64,000 nt of DNA. Source: Microcebus murinus (taxonomy: Eukaryota; Chordata; Mammalia; Primates; Cheirogaleidae). This document shows, in pieces, positions 25,111 through 37,990 of this stretch (positions within the stretch are counted from its first letter, which is position 1; each line of letters opens with the position of its first letter). Made by a program: the position numbers and the translations under genes. Where the stretch lies: positions 682,001 through 746,000 of the forward strand of contig NC_134126.1 of NCBI RefSeq assembly GCF_040939455.1. The letters are read 5' to 3'. Under the pieces are notes generated by a model, which was given only the letters and a program-made list of their open reading frames with translations, searched no databases and was not told where the DNA came from.

Positions 25111-28100
25111 CTGCCGTGGGCGAGTGGACACAGCCAGATCCGCACTGCGCCCTGCCTGCCCGTCTGCTGTGGGTGAGTGGACACAGCCAGATCCACACTG
25201 CGTCCTGCCTGTCCCTATGCTGTGGGCGAGTGGACACAGCCAGATCCGAACTGCGCCCTGCCTGACCGTCTGCCGTGGGTGAGTGGACACAGCCAGATCT
25301 GCACTGCGCCCTGCCTGACCGCCTGCCGTGGGTGAGGGGAAACAGCCAGATCCGCACTGCGCCCTGCCTTTCCGTCTCCCGTGGGCGAGTGGACACAGCC
25401 AGATCCGCACTGCGCCCTGCCTGCCCGTCTCCCGTCAGTGAGTGGACACAGCCAGATCCGCACTGCGCCTTACCTGCCCGTCTCCCGTGGGCGAGTGGAC
25501 ACAGCCCGATCCGCACTGCGCTCTGCCTGCCCGTCTGCCGTGGGTGAGTGGACACAGCCAGATCCGCACTGCGCCTTGCCTGCCCGTCTCCCGTCAGTGA
25601 GTGGACACAGCCAGATCCGCACTGCGCCCCTGCCTGCCCGTCTCCCGTGGGCGAGTGGACACAGCCAGATCCGCACTGCGCCCTGCCTGCCCGTCTCCAG
25701 TGGGCGAGTGGACACAGCCAGATCCGCACTGCGCCGTGCCTGCCCATCTCCAGTGGGCGAGTGGACTCAGCCAGATCCACACTGCGCCCTGCCTGCCCGT
25801 CTGCCGTGGGTGAGTGGACACAGCCAGATCCGCACTGCGCACTGCCTGACCGTCTCCCGTGGGTGAGTGGACACAGCCAGATCCGCACTGCGCCCTGCCT
25901 GCCCGTCTCCCGTGGGTGAGTGGACACAGCCAGATTCGCACTGCACCTTGCCTGCCCGTCTCCTGTCAGTGAGTGGACACAGCCAGATCCGCACTGTGCC
26001 CTTCCTGCCCGTCTCCCGTGGGTGAGTGGACACAGCCAGATTCGCACTGCACCTTGCCTGCCCGTCTCCTGTCAGTGAGTGGACACAGCCAGATCCGCAC
26101 TGTGCCCTTCCTGCCCGTCTCCCGTGGGCGAGTGGACACAGCCAGATCCGCACTGCGCCCTGCCTGACCGTCTGCCGTGGGTGAGTGGACACAGTCAGAT
26201 CCGCACTGCGCCCTGCCTGACCGTCTGCCGTGGGTGAGTGGACACAGCCAGATCCACACTGCGCCCTGCCTGCCCGTCTGCCGTGGGTGAGTGGACACAG
26301 CCAGATCCGCAATGCGCCCTGCCTGACCGTCTCCCGTGGGTGAGTGGACACAGCCAGATCCGCACTGCGCCCTGCCTGCCCGTCTCCCGTGGGTGAGTGG
26401 ACACAGCCAGATCCGCACTGCACCGTGCCTGCCCGTCTCCCGTCAGTGAGTGGACACAGCCAGATCCGCACTGCGCCCTGCCTGCCCGTCTCCCGTGGGT
26501 GAGTGGACACAGCCAGATCCGCACTGCGCGCTGCCTGCCCGTCTCCCGTGGGCGAGTGGAAACAGCCAGATCCGCACTGCGCGCTGCCTGCCCGTCTGTC
26601 GTGGGCGAGTGGACACAGCCATATCCGCACTGCGCCCTGCCTGCCCGTCTGCCGTGGGTGAGTGGACACCGCCAGATCCGCACTGCGCCCTGCCTGCCCT
26701 TCTCCCGTGGGTGAGTGGACACAGCCAGATCCGCACTGCGCGCTGCCTGCCCGTCTCCCGTTGGCGAGTGGACACAGCCATATCCGCACTGCGCGCTGCC
26801 TGCCCGTCTGTCGTGGGCGAGTGGACACAGCCAGATCCGCACTACGCCCTGCCTGACCGTCCCCCGTCGGTGAGTGGACACAGCCAGATCCACACTGCGC
26901 CCTGCCTGCCCGTCTGCCGTGGGCGAGCGGACACAGCCAGATCCGCACTGCGCCCTGCCTGACCGTCTGCCGTAGGTGAGTGGACACAGCCAGATCCGCA
27001 CTGCGCCCTGCCAGCCCGTCTGCCGTGGGCGAGTGGACACAGCCAGATCCGCACTCCGCCCTGCCTGACCGTCTGCTGAGGGTGAGTGGACACAGCCAGA
27101 TCCGCACTGCGCCCTTCCTGACCGTCTCCCGTGGGTGACTGGACACAGCCAGATCCGCACTGCGGCTTGCCTGCCCGTCACATGTGGGTGAGTGGACACA
27201 GCCAGATCCGCACTGCGCCCTACCTGCCCGTCTCCCGTTGGTGAGTGGACACAGCCAGATCCGCACTGCGCCCTGCCTGACCGTCCTTCGTGGGTGAGTG
27301 GACACCGCCAGATCTGCACTGCGCCCTGCCTGCCCGTCTCCCGTGGGTGAGTGGACACAGCCAGATCCGCACTGCGCCCTGCCTGCCCGTCTCCCGTCAG
27401 TAAGTGGACACAGCCAGATCCGCACTGCGCTCTGCCTGACCGCCTGCCGTTGGTGAGTGGACACAGCCAGATCCGCACTGCGCCCTGCCTGACCATCTGC
27501 CGTGGGCAAGCGGACAGAGCCAGATCCGCACTGCGCCCTGCCTGACCGTCTGCCGTAGGCGAGTGGACACAGCCACATCCGCACTGCGCCCTGCCTGCCC
27601 GTCTGCTGTGGGTGAGTGGACACAGCCAGATCCGCACTGCGCCCTGCCTGTCCCTATGCTGTGGGCGAGTGGACACAGCCAGATCCGCACTGCGCCCTGC
27701 CTGACCGTCTGCCGTGGGTGAGTGGACACAGCCAGATCTGCACTGCGCCCTGCCTGCCCGTCTGCCGTGGGTGAGTGGACACAGCCAGATCCGCAATGTG
27801 CCCTGCCTGAACGTCTCCCGTGGGTGAGTGGACACAGCCAGATCCGCACTGCGCCCTGCCTGCCCGTCTCCCGTGGGTGAGTGGACACAGCCAGATCCGC
27901 ACTGCCTCGTGCCTGCCCGTCTCCCGTCAGTGAGTGGACACAGCCAGATCCGCACTGCGCCCTGCCTGCCCGTCTCCCGTGGGTTAGTGGACACAGCCAG
28001 ATCCGCACTGCGCGCTGCCTGCCCGTCTCCCGTGGGCGAGTGGAAACAGCCAGATCCGCACTGCGCGCTGCCTGCCCGTCTGTCGTGGGCGAGTGGACAC

Positions 28101-28130
28101 AGCCATATCCGCACTGCGCCCTGCCTGCCC
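25111..28130 (+). repeat. Satellite segment with 1,484-bp (28-monomer) duplication
   Basis: About 26,280-27,400 and 27,770-28,900 align at an offset of 1,484 bp (28 x 53). The second copy overlaps the start of the following 2,279-bp pair. Both copies carry a GACCGTCTCCCGTGGGTG monomer, a CTGC(A)CCGTGCC or CTGCCTCGTGCC core, and repeated CAGCCATATCCGC monomers. The part 24,470-26,900 is also present at 58,440-60,870. One 54-bp monomer lies here (see 25,597). Confidence 0.82.
25597..25650 (+). repeat. 54-bp monomer (+1 C)
   Basis: The core reads CTGCGCCCCTGCC, with four C instead of three at 25,627-25,630. It is the first length change in the array, after 482 complete 53-bp monomers. The same insertion occurs at 59,565-59,618. 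Confidence 0.95.
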
Positions 28131-30409
28131 GTCTGCCGTGGGTGAGTGGACACCGCCAGATCCGCACTGCGCCCTGCCTGCCCTTCTCCCGTGGGTGAGT
28201 GGACACAGCCAGATCCGCACTGCGCGCTGCCTGCCCGTCTCCCGTTGGCGAGTGGACACAGCCATATCCGCACTGCGCGCTGCCTGCCCGTCTGTCGTGG
28301 GCGAGTGGACACAGCCATATCCGCACTACGCCCTTCCTGACCGTCTGCCGTCGGTGAGTGGACACAGCCAGATCCACACTGCGCCCTGCCTGCCCGTCTG
28401 CCGAGGGCGAGCGGACACAGCCAGATCCGCACTGCGCCCTGCCTGACCGTCTGCCGTAGGTGAGTGGACACAGCCAGATCCGCACTGCGCCCTGCCAGCC
28501 CGTCTGCCGTGGGCGAGTGGACACAGCCAGATCCGCACTGCGCCCTGCCTGACCGTCTGCTGTGGGTGAGTGGACACAGCCAGATCCGCACTGCGCCCTT
28601 CCTGACCGTCTCCCGTGGGTGACTGGACACAGCCAGATCTGCACTGCGGCTTGCCTGCCCGTCACATGTGGGTGAGTGGACACAGCCAGATCCGCACTGC
28701 GCCCTACCTGCCCGTCTCCCGTTGGTGAGTGGACACAGCCAGATCCGCACTGCGCCCTGCCTGACCGTCCTTCGTGGGTGAGTGGACACCGCCAGATCCG
28801 CACTGCGCCCTGCCTGCCCGTCTCCCGTGGGTGAGTGGACACAGCCAGATCCGCACTGCGCCCTGCCTGCCCGTCTCCCGTCAGTGAGTGGACACAGCCA
28901 GATCCGCACTGCGCTCTGCCTGACCGCCTGCCGTTGGTGAGTGGACACAGTCAGATCCGCACTGCGCCCTGCCTGACCATCTGCCGTGGGTGAGTGGACA
29001 CAGCCAGATCCGCACTGCGCCCTGCCTGACCGTCTGCCGTGGGTGAGTGGACACAGCCAGATCCACAGTGCGCCCTGCCTGCCCCTGTGCCGTGGGCGAG
29101 TGGACACAGCCAGATCCGCACTGCGCCGTGCCTGACCGTCTGCCGTGGGTGAGTGGACACAGCCAGATCCACACTGCGCCCTGCCTGCCCGTCTGCCGTG
29201 GGCGAGCGGACAGAGCCAGATCCGCACTGCGCCCTGCCTGACCGTCTGCCGTAGGCGAGTGGACACAGCCAGATCCGCACTGCGCCCTGCCTGCCCGTCT
29301 GCTGTGGGTGAGTGGACACAGCCAGATCCACACTGTGTCCTGCCTGTCCCTATGCTGTGGGCGAGTGGACACAGCCAGATCCGCACTGCGCCCTGCCTGA
29401 CCGTCTGCCGTGGGTGAGTGGACACAGCCAGATCTGCACTGCGCCCTGCCTGACCGCCTGCCGTGGGTGAGTGGACACAGCCAGATCCGCACTGCGCCCT
29501 GCCTTTCCGTCTCCCGTGGGCGAGTGGACACAGCCTGATCCGCACTGCGCCCTGCCTGCCCTTCTGCCGTGGGTGAGTGTACACAGCCAGATCCGCACTG
29601 CGCCCTGCCTGACCGCCTGTCGTGGGTGAGTGGACACAGCCAGATCCGCACTGCGCCCTGCCTGACCGCCTGTCGTGGGTGAGTGGACACAGGCAGATCC
29701 GCACTGCGCCCTGCCTGCCCGTCTGCCGTGGGTGAGTGGACACAGCCAGATCCACACTGCGCCCTGCCTGCCCGTCTGCCGTGGGTGAGTGGACACAGCC
29801 AGATCCGCACTGCGCCCTTCCTGACCATCTCCCGTGGGTGAGTGGACACAGCCAGATCCGCACTGCGGCTTGCCTGCCCGTCACACGTGGGTGAGTGGAC
29901 ACAGCCAGATCCGCACTGCGCCCTACCTGCCCGTCTCCCGTTGGTGAGTGGACACAGCCAGATCCGCACTGCGCCCTGCCTGACCGTCCTTCGTGGGTGA
30001 GTGGACACCGCCAGATCCGCACTGCGCCCTGCCTGCCCGTCTCCCGTGGGTGAGTGGACACAGCCAGATCCGCACTGCGCCCTGCCTGCCCGTCTCCCGT
30101 CAGTGAGTGGACACAGCCAGATCCGCACTGCGCTCTGCCTGACCGCCTGCCGTTGGTGAGTGGACACAGCCAGATCCGCACTGCGCCCTGCCTGACCGTC
30201 TGCCGTGGGTGAGTGGACACAGCCAGATCCGCACTGCGCCCTGCCTGACCGTCTGCCGTGGGTGAGTGGACACAGCCAGATCCACACTGCGCCCTGCCTG
30301 CCCCTGTGCCGTGGGCGAGTGGACACAGCCAGATCCGCACTGCGCCGTGCCTCACCGTCTGCCGTGGGTGAGTGGACACAGCCAGATCCACACTGCGCTT
30401 TGCCTGACC
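28131..30409 (+). repeat. 2,279-bp (43-monomer) higher-order unit D, copy 1
   Basis: Aligns with 30,410-32,688 at an offset of 2,279 bp (43 x 53). The left edge is where copy 1 is preceded by a GCCCGTCTGCCG tail while copy 2 is preceded by a CTTTGCCTGACCG tail. Two differences were seen: CCGAGGGCGAG near 28,402 against CCGAAGGCGAG near 30,681, and GATCTGCACTGCGG near 28,637 against GATCCGCACTGCGG near 30,916. Confidence 0.92.
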
Positions 30410-32688
30410 GTCTGCCGTGGGTGAGTGGACACCGCCAGATCCGCACTGCGCCCTGCCTGCCCTTCTCCCGTGGGTGAGTGGACACAGCCAGATCCGCACT
30501 GCGCGCTGCCTGCCCGTCTCCCGTTGGCGAGTGGACACAGCCATATCCGCACTGCGCGCTGCCTGCCCGTCTGTCGTGGGCGAGTGGACACAGCCATATC
30601 CGCACTACGCCCTTCCTGACCGTCTGCCGTCGGTGAGTGGACACAGCCAGATCCACACTGCGCCCTGCCTGCCCGTCTGCCGAAGGCGAGCGGACACAGC
30701 CAGATCCGCACTGCGCCCTGCCTGACCGTCTGCCGTAGGTGAGTGGACACAGCCAGATCCGCACTGCGCCCTGCCAGCCCGTCTGCCGTGGGCGAGTGGA
30801 CACAGCCAGATCCGCACTGCGCCCTGCCTGACCGTCTGCTGTGGGTGAGTGGACACAGCCAGATCCGCACTGCGCCCTTCCTGACCGTCTCCCGTGGGTG
30901 ACTGGACACAGCCAGATCCGCACTGCGGCTTGCCTGCCCGTCACATGTGGGTGAGTGGACACAGCCAGATCCGCACTGCGCCCTACCTGCCCGTCTCCCG
31001 TTGGTGAGTGGACACAGCCAGATCCGCACTGCGCCCTGCCTGACCGTCCTTCGTGGGTGAGTGGACACCGCCAGATCCGCACTGCGCCCTGCCTGCCCGT
31101 CTCCCGTGGGTGAGTGGACACAGCCAGATCCGCACTGCGCCCTGCCTGCCCGTCTCCCGTCAGTGAGTGGACACAGCCAGATCCGCACTGCGCTCTGCCT
31201 GACCGCCTGCCGTTGGTGAGTGGACACAGTCAGATCCGCACTGCGCCCTGCCTGACCATCTGCCGTGGGTGAGTGGACACAGCCAGATCCGCACTGCGCC
31301 CTGCCTGACCGTCTGCCGTGGGTGAGTGGACACAGCCAGATCCACAGTGCGCCCTGCCTGCCCCTGTGCCGTGGGCGAGTGGACACAGCCAGATCCGCAC
31401 TGCGCCGTGCCTGACCGTCTGCCGTGGGTGAGTGGACACAGCCAGATCCACACTGCGCCCTGCCTGCCCGTCTGCCGTGGGCGAGCGGACAGAGCCAGAT
31501 CCGCACTGCGCCCTGCCTGACCGTCTGCCGTAGGCGAGTGGACACAGCCAGATCCGCACTGCGCCCTGCCTGCCCGTCTGCTGTGGGTGAGTGGACACAG
31601 CCAGATCCACACTGTGTCCTGCCTGTCCCTATGCTGTGGGCGAGTGGACACAGCCAGATCCGCACTGCGCCCTGCCTGACCGTCTGCCGTGGGTGAGTGG
31701 ACACAGCCAGATCTGCACTGCGCCCTGCCTGACCGCCTGCCGTGGGTGAGTGGACACAGCCAGATCCGCACTGCGCCCTGCCTTTCCGTCTCCCGTGGGC
31801 GAGTGGACACAGCCTGATCCGCACTGCGCCCTGCCTGCCCTTCTGCCGTGGGTGAGTGTACACAGCCAGATCCGCACTGCGCCCTGCCTGACCGCCTGTC
31901 GTGGGTGAGTGGACACAGCCAGATCCGCACTGCGCCCTGCCTGACCGCCTGTCGTGGGTGAGTGGACACAGGCAGATCCGCACTGCGCCCTGCCTGCCCG
32001 TCTGCCGTGGGTGAGTGGACACAGCCAGATCCACACTGCGCCCTGCCTGCCCGTCTGCCGTGGGTGAGTGGACACAGCCAGATCCGCACTGCGCCCTTCC
32101 TGACCATCTCCCGTGGGTGAGTGGACACAGCCAGATCCGCACTGCGGCTTGCCTGCCCGTCACACGTGGGTGAGTGGACACAGCCAGATCCGCACTGCGC
32201 CCTACCTGCCCGTCTCCCGTTGGTGAGTGGACACAGCCAGATCCGCACTGCGCCCTGCCTGACCGTCCTTCGTGGGTGAGTGGACACCGCCAGATCCGCA
32301 CTGCGCCCTGCCTGCCCGTCTCCCGTGGGTGAGTGGACACAGCCAGATCCGCACTGCGCCCTGCCTGCCCGTCTCCCGTCAGTGAGTGGACACAGCCAGA
32401 TCCGCACTGCGCTCTGCCTGACCGCCTGCCGTTGGTGAGTGGACACAGCCAGATCCGCACTGCGCCCTGCCTGACCGTCTGCCGTGGGTGAGTGGACACA
32501 GCCAGATCCGCACTGCGCCCTGCCTGACCGTCTGCCGTGGGTGAGTGGACACAGCCAGATCCACACTGCGCCCTGCCTGCCCCTGTGCCGTGGGCGAGTG
32601 GACACAGCCAGATCCGCACTGCGCCGTGCCTGACCGTCTGCCGTGGGTGAGTGGACACAGCCAGATCCACACTGCGCTTTGCCTGACC
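30410..32688 (+). repeat. 2,279-bp higher-order unit D, copy 2
   Basis: Direct partner of 28,131-30,409. Similarity to the unit start ends near 32,730, where this stretch reads GCCCGTCTCCCG and the copies read GCCCTTCTCCCG. Almost no divergence is visible, so the duplication is recent. Both copies include the CCCTATGCTGTGGGCG monomer (about 29,350 and 31,629) and the CACAGGCAGATCC monomer (about 29,689 and 31,968). Confidence 0.92.
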
Positions 32689-35600
32689 GTCTGCCGTGGG
32701 TGAGTGGACACCGCCAGATCCGCACTGCGCCCTGCCTGCCCGTCTCCCGTGGGTGAGTGGACACAGCCAGATCCACACTGCGTCCTGCCTGCCCGTCTGC
32801 CGTGGGTGAGTGGACACAGCCATATCCGCACTGCGCCCTGCCTGACCGTCTCCCGTGGGTGAGTGGACACAGCCAGATCCGCACTGCGCCTTGCCTGCCC
32901 GTCTCACGTGGGTGAGTGGACACAGCCAGATCCGCACTGCGCCCTACCTGCACGTCTCCCGTGGGTGAGTGGACACAGCCAGATGCGCACTGCACCCTGC
33001 CTGTCCGTCCTTCGTGGATGAGTGGACACCGCCAGATCCGCACTGCGCCCTGCCTGCCCGTCTCCCGTGGGTGAGTGGACACAGCCAGATCCGCACTGCG
33101 CCCTGCCTGCCCGTCTCCCGTCAGTGAGTGGACACAGCCAGATCCGCACTGCGCCCTGCCTGACCGTCTGCCGTCGGTGAGTGGACACAGCCAGATCCGC
33201 ACTGCGCCCTGCCTTCCCGTCTGCCGTGGGCGAGTGGACACAGCCCATTCCGCACTGCGCCCTGCCTGACCGTCTGCCGTGGGTGAGTGGACACAGCCAG
33301 ATCCGCACTGCGCCCTGCCTGCCCGTCTGCCGTGGGCGAGTGGACACTGCTAGATCCGCACTGCGCCCTGCCTGACGGTCAGCCGTGGGTGAGTGGACAC
33401 AGCCAGATCCACACTGCGCCCTGCCTGCCCCTCTGCCGTGGGCGAGTGGAAACAGCCAGATCCGACTGCGCCCTTCCTGACCGTCTGCCGTGGGTGAGTG
33501 GACACAGCCAGATCCGCACTGCGCACTGCCTGCCCGTCTCCCGTGGGCGAGTTGAAACAGCCAGATCCGCACTGCGCGCTGCCTGCCCGTCTTTCGTGGG
33601 CGAGTGGACACAGCCATATCCGCACTGCGCCCTGCCTGCCCGTCTGCCGTGGGTGAGTGGACACAGCCAGATCCGCACTGCGCCCTACCTGACCCTCTCC
33701 CGTGGGTGAGTGGACACAGCCAGATCCGCACTGCGCCCTGCCTGCCTGTCTCCCGTGGGTGAGTGGACACAGCCAGATCCGCACTGCGCCCTGCCTGCCC
33801 TTCTCCCGTGGGTGAGTGGACACAGCCATATCCGCACTGCGCGCTGCCTGCCCGTCTGTCGTGGGCGAGTGGACACAGCCATATCCGCACTACGCCCTGC
33901 CTGACCGTCTGCCGTCGGTGAGTGGACACAGCCAGATCCACACTGCGCCCTGCCTGCCCATCTGCCGTGGGCGAGCGGACACAGCCAGATCCGCACTGCG
34001 CCCTGCCTGACCGTCTGCCGTGGGTGAGTGGACACAGCCAGATCTGCACTGCGCCCTGCCTGCCCGTCTGCCGTGGGTGAGTGGACACAGCCAGATCCGC
34101 AATGCGCCCTGCCTGACCGTCTCCCGTGGGTGAGTGGACACAGCCAGATCCGCACTGCGCCCTGCCTGCCCGTCTCCCGTGGGTGAGTGGACACAGCCAG
34201 ATCCGCACTGCACCGTGCCTGCCCGTCTCCCGTCAGTGAGTGGACACAGCCAGATCCGCACTGCGCCCTGCCTGCCCGTCTCCCGTGGGTGAGTGGACAC
34301 AGCCAGATCTGCACTGCGCGCTGCCTGCCCGTCTCCCGTGGGCGAGTGGAAACAGCCAGATCCGCACTGCGCGCTGCCTGCCCGTCTGTCGTGGGCGAGT
34401 GGACACAGCCAGATCCGCACTGCGCCCTGCCTGCCCGTCTGCCGTGGGTGAGTGGACACCGCCAGATCCGCACTGCGCCCTGCCTGCCCTTCTCCCGTGG
34501 GTGAGTGGACACAGCCAGATCCGCACTGCGCGCTGCCTGCCCGTCTCCCGTAGGCGAGTGGACACAGCCATATCCGCACTGCGCGCTGCCTGCCCGTCTG
34601 TCGTGGGCGAGTGGACACAGCCATATCCGCACTACGCCCTGCCTGACCGTCTGCCGTCGGTGAGTGGACACAGTCTGATCCGCACTGCGCCCTGCCTGAC
34701 CGTCTGCCGTAGGTGAGTGGACACAGCCAGATCCGCACTGCGCCCTGCCAGCCCGTCTGCCGTGGGCGAGTGGACAAAGCCAGATCCGCACTGCGCCCTG
34801 CCTGACCGTCTGCTGTGGGTGAGTGGACACAGCCAGATCCGCACTGCGCCCTTCCTGACCGTCTCCCGTGGGTGACTGGACACAGCCAGATCCGCACTAC
34901 GCCCTGCCTGACCGTCTGCCGTCGGTGAGTGGACACAGCCAGATCCACACTGCGCCCTGCCTGCCCATCTGCCGTGGGCGAGCGGACACAGCCAGATCCG
35001 CACTGCGCCCTGCCTGACCGTCTGCCGTAGGCGAGTGGACACAGCCAGATCCGCACTGCGCCCTGCCAGCCCGTCTGCCGTGGGCGAGTGTACACAGCCA
35101 GATCCGCACTGCGCCCTGCCTGACCGTCTGCTGTGGGTGAGTGGACACAGCCAGATCCGCACTGCGCCCTTCCTGACCGTCTCCCGTGGGTTAGTGGACA
35201 CAGCCAGATCCGCACTGCGGCTTGCCTGCCCGTCACACGTGGGTGAGTGGACACAGCCAGATCCGCACTGCGCCCTACCTGCCCGTCTCCCGTTGGTGAG
35301 TGGACACAGCCAGATCCGCACTGCGCCCTGCCTGACCGTCCTTCGTGGGTGAGTGGACACCGCCAGATCCGCACAGCGCCCTGCCTGCCCGTCTCCCGTG
35401 GGTGAGTGGACACAGCCAGATCCGCACTGCGCCCTGCCTGCCCGTCTCCCGTCAGTGAGTGGACACAGCCAGATCCGCACTGCGCTCTGCCTGACCGCCT
35501 GCCGTTGGTGAGTGGACACAGCCAGATCCGCACTGCGCCCTGCCTGACCGTCTGCCGTGGGTGAGTGGACACAGCCAGATCCGCACTGCGCCCTGCCTGA

Positions 35601-36840
35601 CCGTCTGCCGTGGGTGAGTGGACACAGCCAGATCCACACTGCGCCCTGCCTGCCCCTGTGCCGTGGGCGAGTGGACACAGCCAGATCCGCACTGCGCCGT
35701 GCCTGACCGTCTGCCGTGGGTGAGTGGACACAGCCAGATCCACACTGCGCTTTGCCTGACCGTCTGCCGTGGGTGAGTGGACACCGCCAGATCCGCACTG
35801 CGCCCTGCCTGCCCGTCTCCCGTGGGTGAGTGGACACAGCCAGATCCACACTGCGTCCTGCCTGCCCGTCTGCCGTGGGTGAGTGGACACAGCCAGATCC
35901 GCACTGCGCCCTGCCTGACCGTCTCCCGTGGGTGAGTGGACACAGCCAGATCCGCACTGCGCCTTGCCTGCCCGTCTCACGTGGGTGAGTGGACACAGCC
36001 AGATCCGCACTGCGCCCTACCTGCACGTCTCCCGTGGGTGAGTGGACACAGCCAGATGCGCACTGCACCCTGCCTGTCCGTCCTTCGTGGATGAGTGGAC
36101 ACCGCCAGATCCGCACTGCGCCCTGCCTGCCCGTCTCCCGTGGGTGAGTGGACACAGCCAGATCCGCACTGCGCCCTGCCTGCCCGTCTCCCGTCAGTGA
36201 GTGGACACAGCCAGATCCGCACTGCGCCCTGCCTGACCGTCTGCCGTCGGTGAGTGGACACAGCCAGATCCGCACTGCGCCCTGCCTGCCCGTCTGCCGT
36301 GGGCGAGTGGACACAGCCCGATCCGCACTGCGCCCTGCCTGACCGTCTGCCGTGGGTGAGTGGACACAGCCAGATCCGCACTGCGCCCTGCCTGCCCGTC
36401 TGCCGTGGGCGAGTGGACACTGCCAGATCCGCACTGCGCCCTGCCTGACGGTCAGCCGTGGGTGAGTGGACACAGCCAGATCCACACTGCGCCCTGCCTG
36501 CCCCTCTGCCGTGGTCGAGTGGACACAGCCAGATCCGCACTGCGCCCTTCCTGACCGTCTGCCGTGGGTGATTGGACACAGCCAGATCCGCACTGCGCGC
36601 TGCCTGCTCGTCTCCCGTGGGCGAGTAGAAACAGCAAGATCCGCACTGCGCGCTGCCTGCCCGTCTTTCGTGGGCGAGTGGACACAGACATATCCGCACT
36701 GCGCCCTGCCTGCCCGTCTGCCGTGGGTGAGTGGACACAGCCAGATCCGCACTGCGCCCTGCCTGCCTGTCTCCCGTGGGTGAGTGGACACAGCCAGATC
36801 CGCACTGCGCCCTGCCTGCCCTTCTCCCGTGGGTGAGTGG
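32689..36840 (+). repeat. Diverged satellite segment with block shared from unit D
   Basis: About 35,200-36,500 aligns with 32,130-33,430 at an offset of 3,073 bp, which is 58 monomers minus the single base lost at 33,464. About 33,700-34,900 resembles 27,400-28,600 (119 monomers minus one base). Markers are the CTGCGCTTTGCC core, the CCCCTGTGCCG tail and the GATGCGCACTGCACC monomer. Nothing other than satellite is present. Confidence 0.8.
33442..33493 (+). repeat. 52-bp monomer (-1)
   Basis: The core reads GATCCGACTGCG in place of GATCCGCACTGCG, losing one C near 33,464. It returns the array to its original phase after the +1 at 25,597. The equivalent monomer in the related segment near 36,515 is full length. 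Confidence 0.94.
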
Positions 36841-37990
36841 ACACAGCCAGATCCGCACTGCGCGCTGCCTGCCCGTCTGTCGTGGGCGAGTGGACACAGC
36901 CATATCCGCACTACGCCCTGCCTGACCGTCTGCCGTGGGTGAGTGGACACAGCCAGATCCACACTGCGCCCTGCCTGCCCGTCTGCCGTGGGCGAGCGGA
37001 CAGAGCCAGATCCGCACTGCACCCTGCCTGACCGTCTGCCGTAGGTGAGTGGACACAGCCAGATCCGCACTGCGCCCTGCCTGCCCGTCTGCCGTGGGCG
37101 AGTGGACACCGCCAGATCCGCACTGCGCCCTGCCTGACCGTCTGCTGTGGGTGAGTGGACACAGACAGATCCACACTGCGTCCTGCCTGTCCCTATGCTG
37201 TGGGCGAGTGGACACAGCCAGATCCGCACTGCGCCATGCCTGACCGTCTGCCGTGGGTGAGTGGACACAGCCAGATCTGCACTGCGCCCTGCCTGACCGC
37301 CTGCCGTGGGTGAGTGGACACAGCCAGATCCGCACTGCGCCCTGCCTTTCCGTCTCCCGTGGGCGAGTGGACACAGCCAGATCCGCACTGCGCCCTGCCT
37401 GCCCGTCTGCCGTGGGTGGGTGGACACAGCCAGATCCGCACTGCGCCCTTCCTGACCGTCTCCCGTGGGTGAGTGGACACAGCCAGATCCGCACTGCGGC
37501 TTGCCTGCCCGTCACACGTGGGTTAGTGGACACAGCCAGATCCGCACTGCGCCCTACCTGCCCGTCTCCCGTTGGTGAGTGGACACAGCCAGATCCGCAC
37601 TGCGCCCTGCCTGACCGTCCTTCGTGGGTGAGTGGACACCGCCAGATCCGCACTGCGCCCTGCCTGCCCGTCTCCCGTGGGTGAGTGGACACAGCCAGAT
37701 CCGCACTGCGCCCTGCCTGCCCGTCTCCCGTCAGTGAGTGGACACAGCCAGATCCGCACTGCGCTCTGCCTGACCGCCTGCCGTTGGTGAGTGGACACAG
37801 CCAGATCCGCACTGCGCCCTGCCTGACCGTCTGCCGTGGGTGAGTGGACACAGCCAGATCCGCACTGCGCCCTGCCTGACCGTCTGCCGTGGGTGAGTGG
37901 ACACAGCCAGATCCACACTGCGCCCTGCCTGCCCCTGTGCCGTGGGCGAGTGGACACAGCCAGATCCGCACTGCGCCGTGCCTGACCGTC
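36840..37990 (+). repeat. Higher-order unit E, copy 1
   Basis: Aligns with about 40,920-42,070 at an offset of 4,079 bp, that is 77 monomers minus the two single-base losses at 38,635-38,686 and 39,482-39,533. Shared rare variants include CACAGACAGATCCAC (37,161 and 41,240), the CGCCATGCCTGACC core (about 37,230 and 41,309) and GGGTTAGTGG (about 37,522 and 41,601). Confidence 0.87.

Noticed and set aside
26195..30544. Minus-strand open frame of 1,449 codons, and similar ones at 22,820-26,047, 21,877-24,615, 35,977-38,910 and 57,478-60,015
   Set aside because: The frame is a cyclic 53-residue repeat caused by 53-bp monomers read in three registers with no stop in the minus-strand consensus. 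It begins at GTG, overlaps equally long frames in other registers, and has no promoter, signal or domain. The same region shows no codon-position bias by eye.
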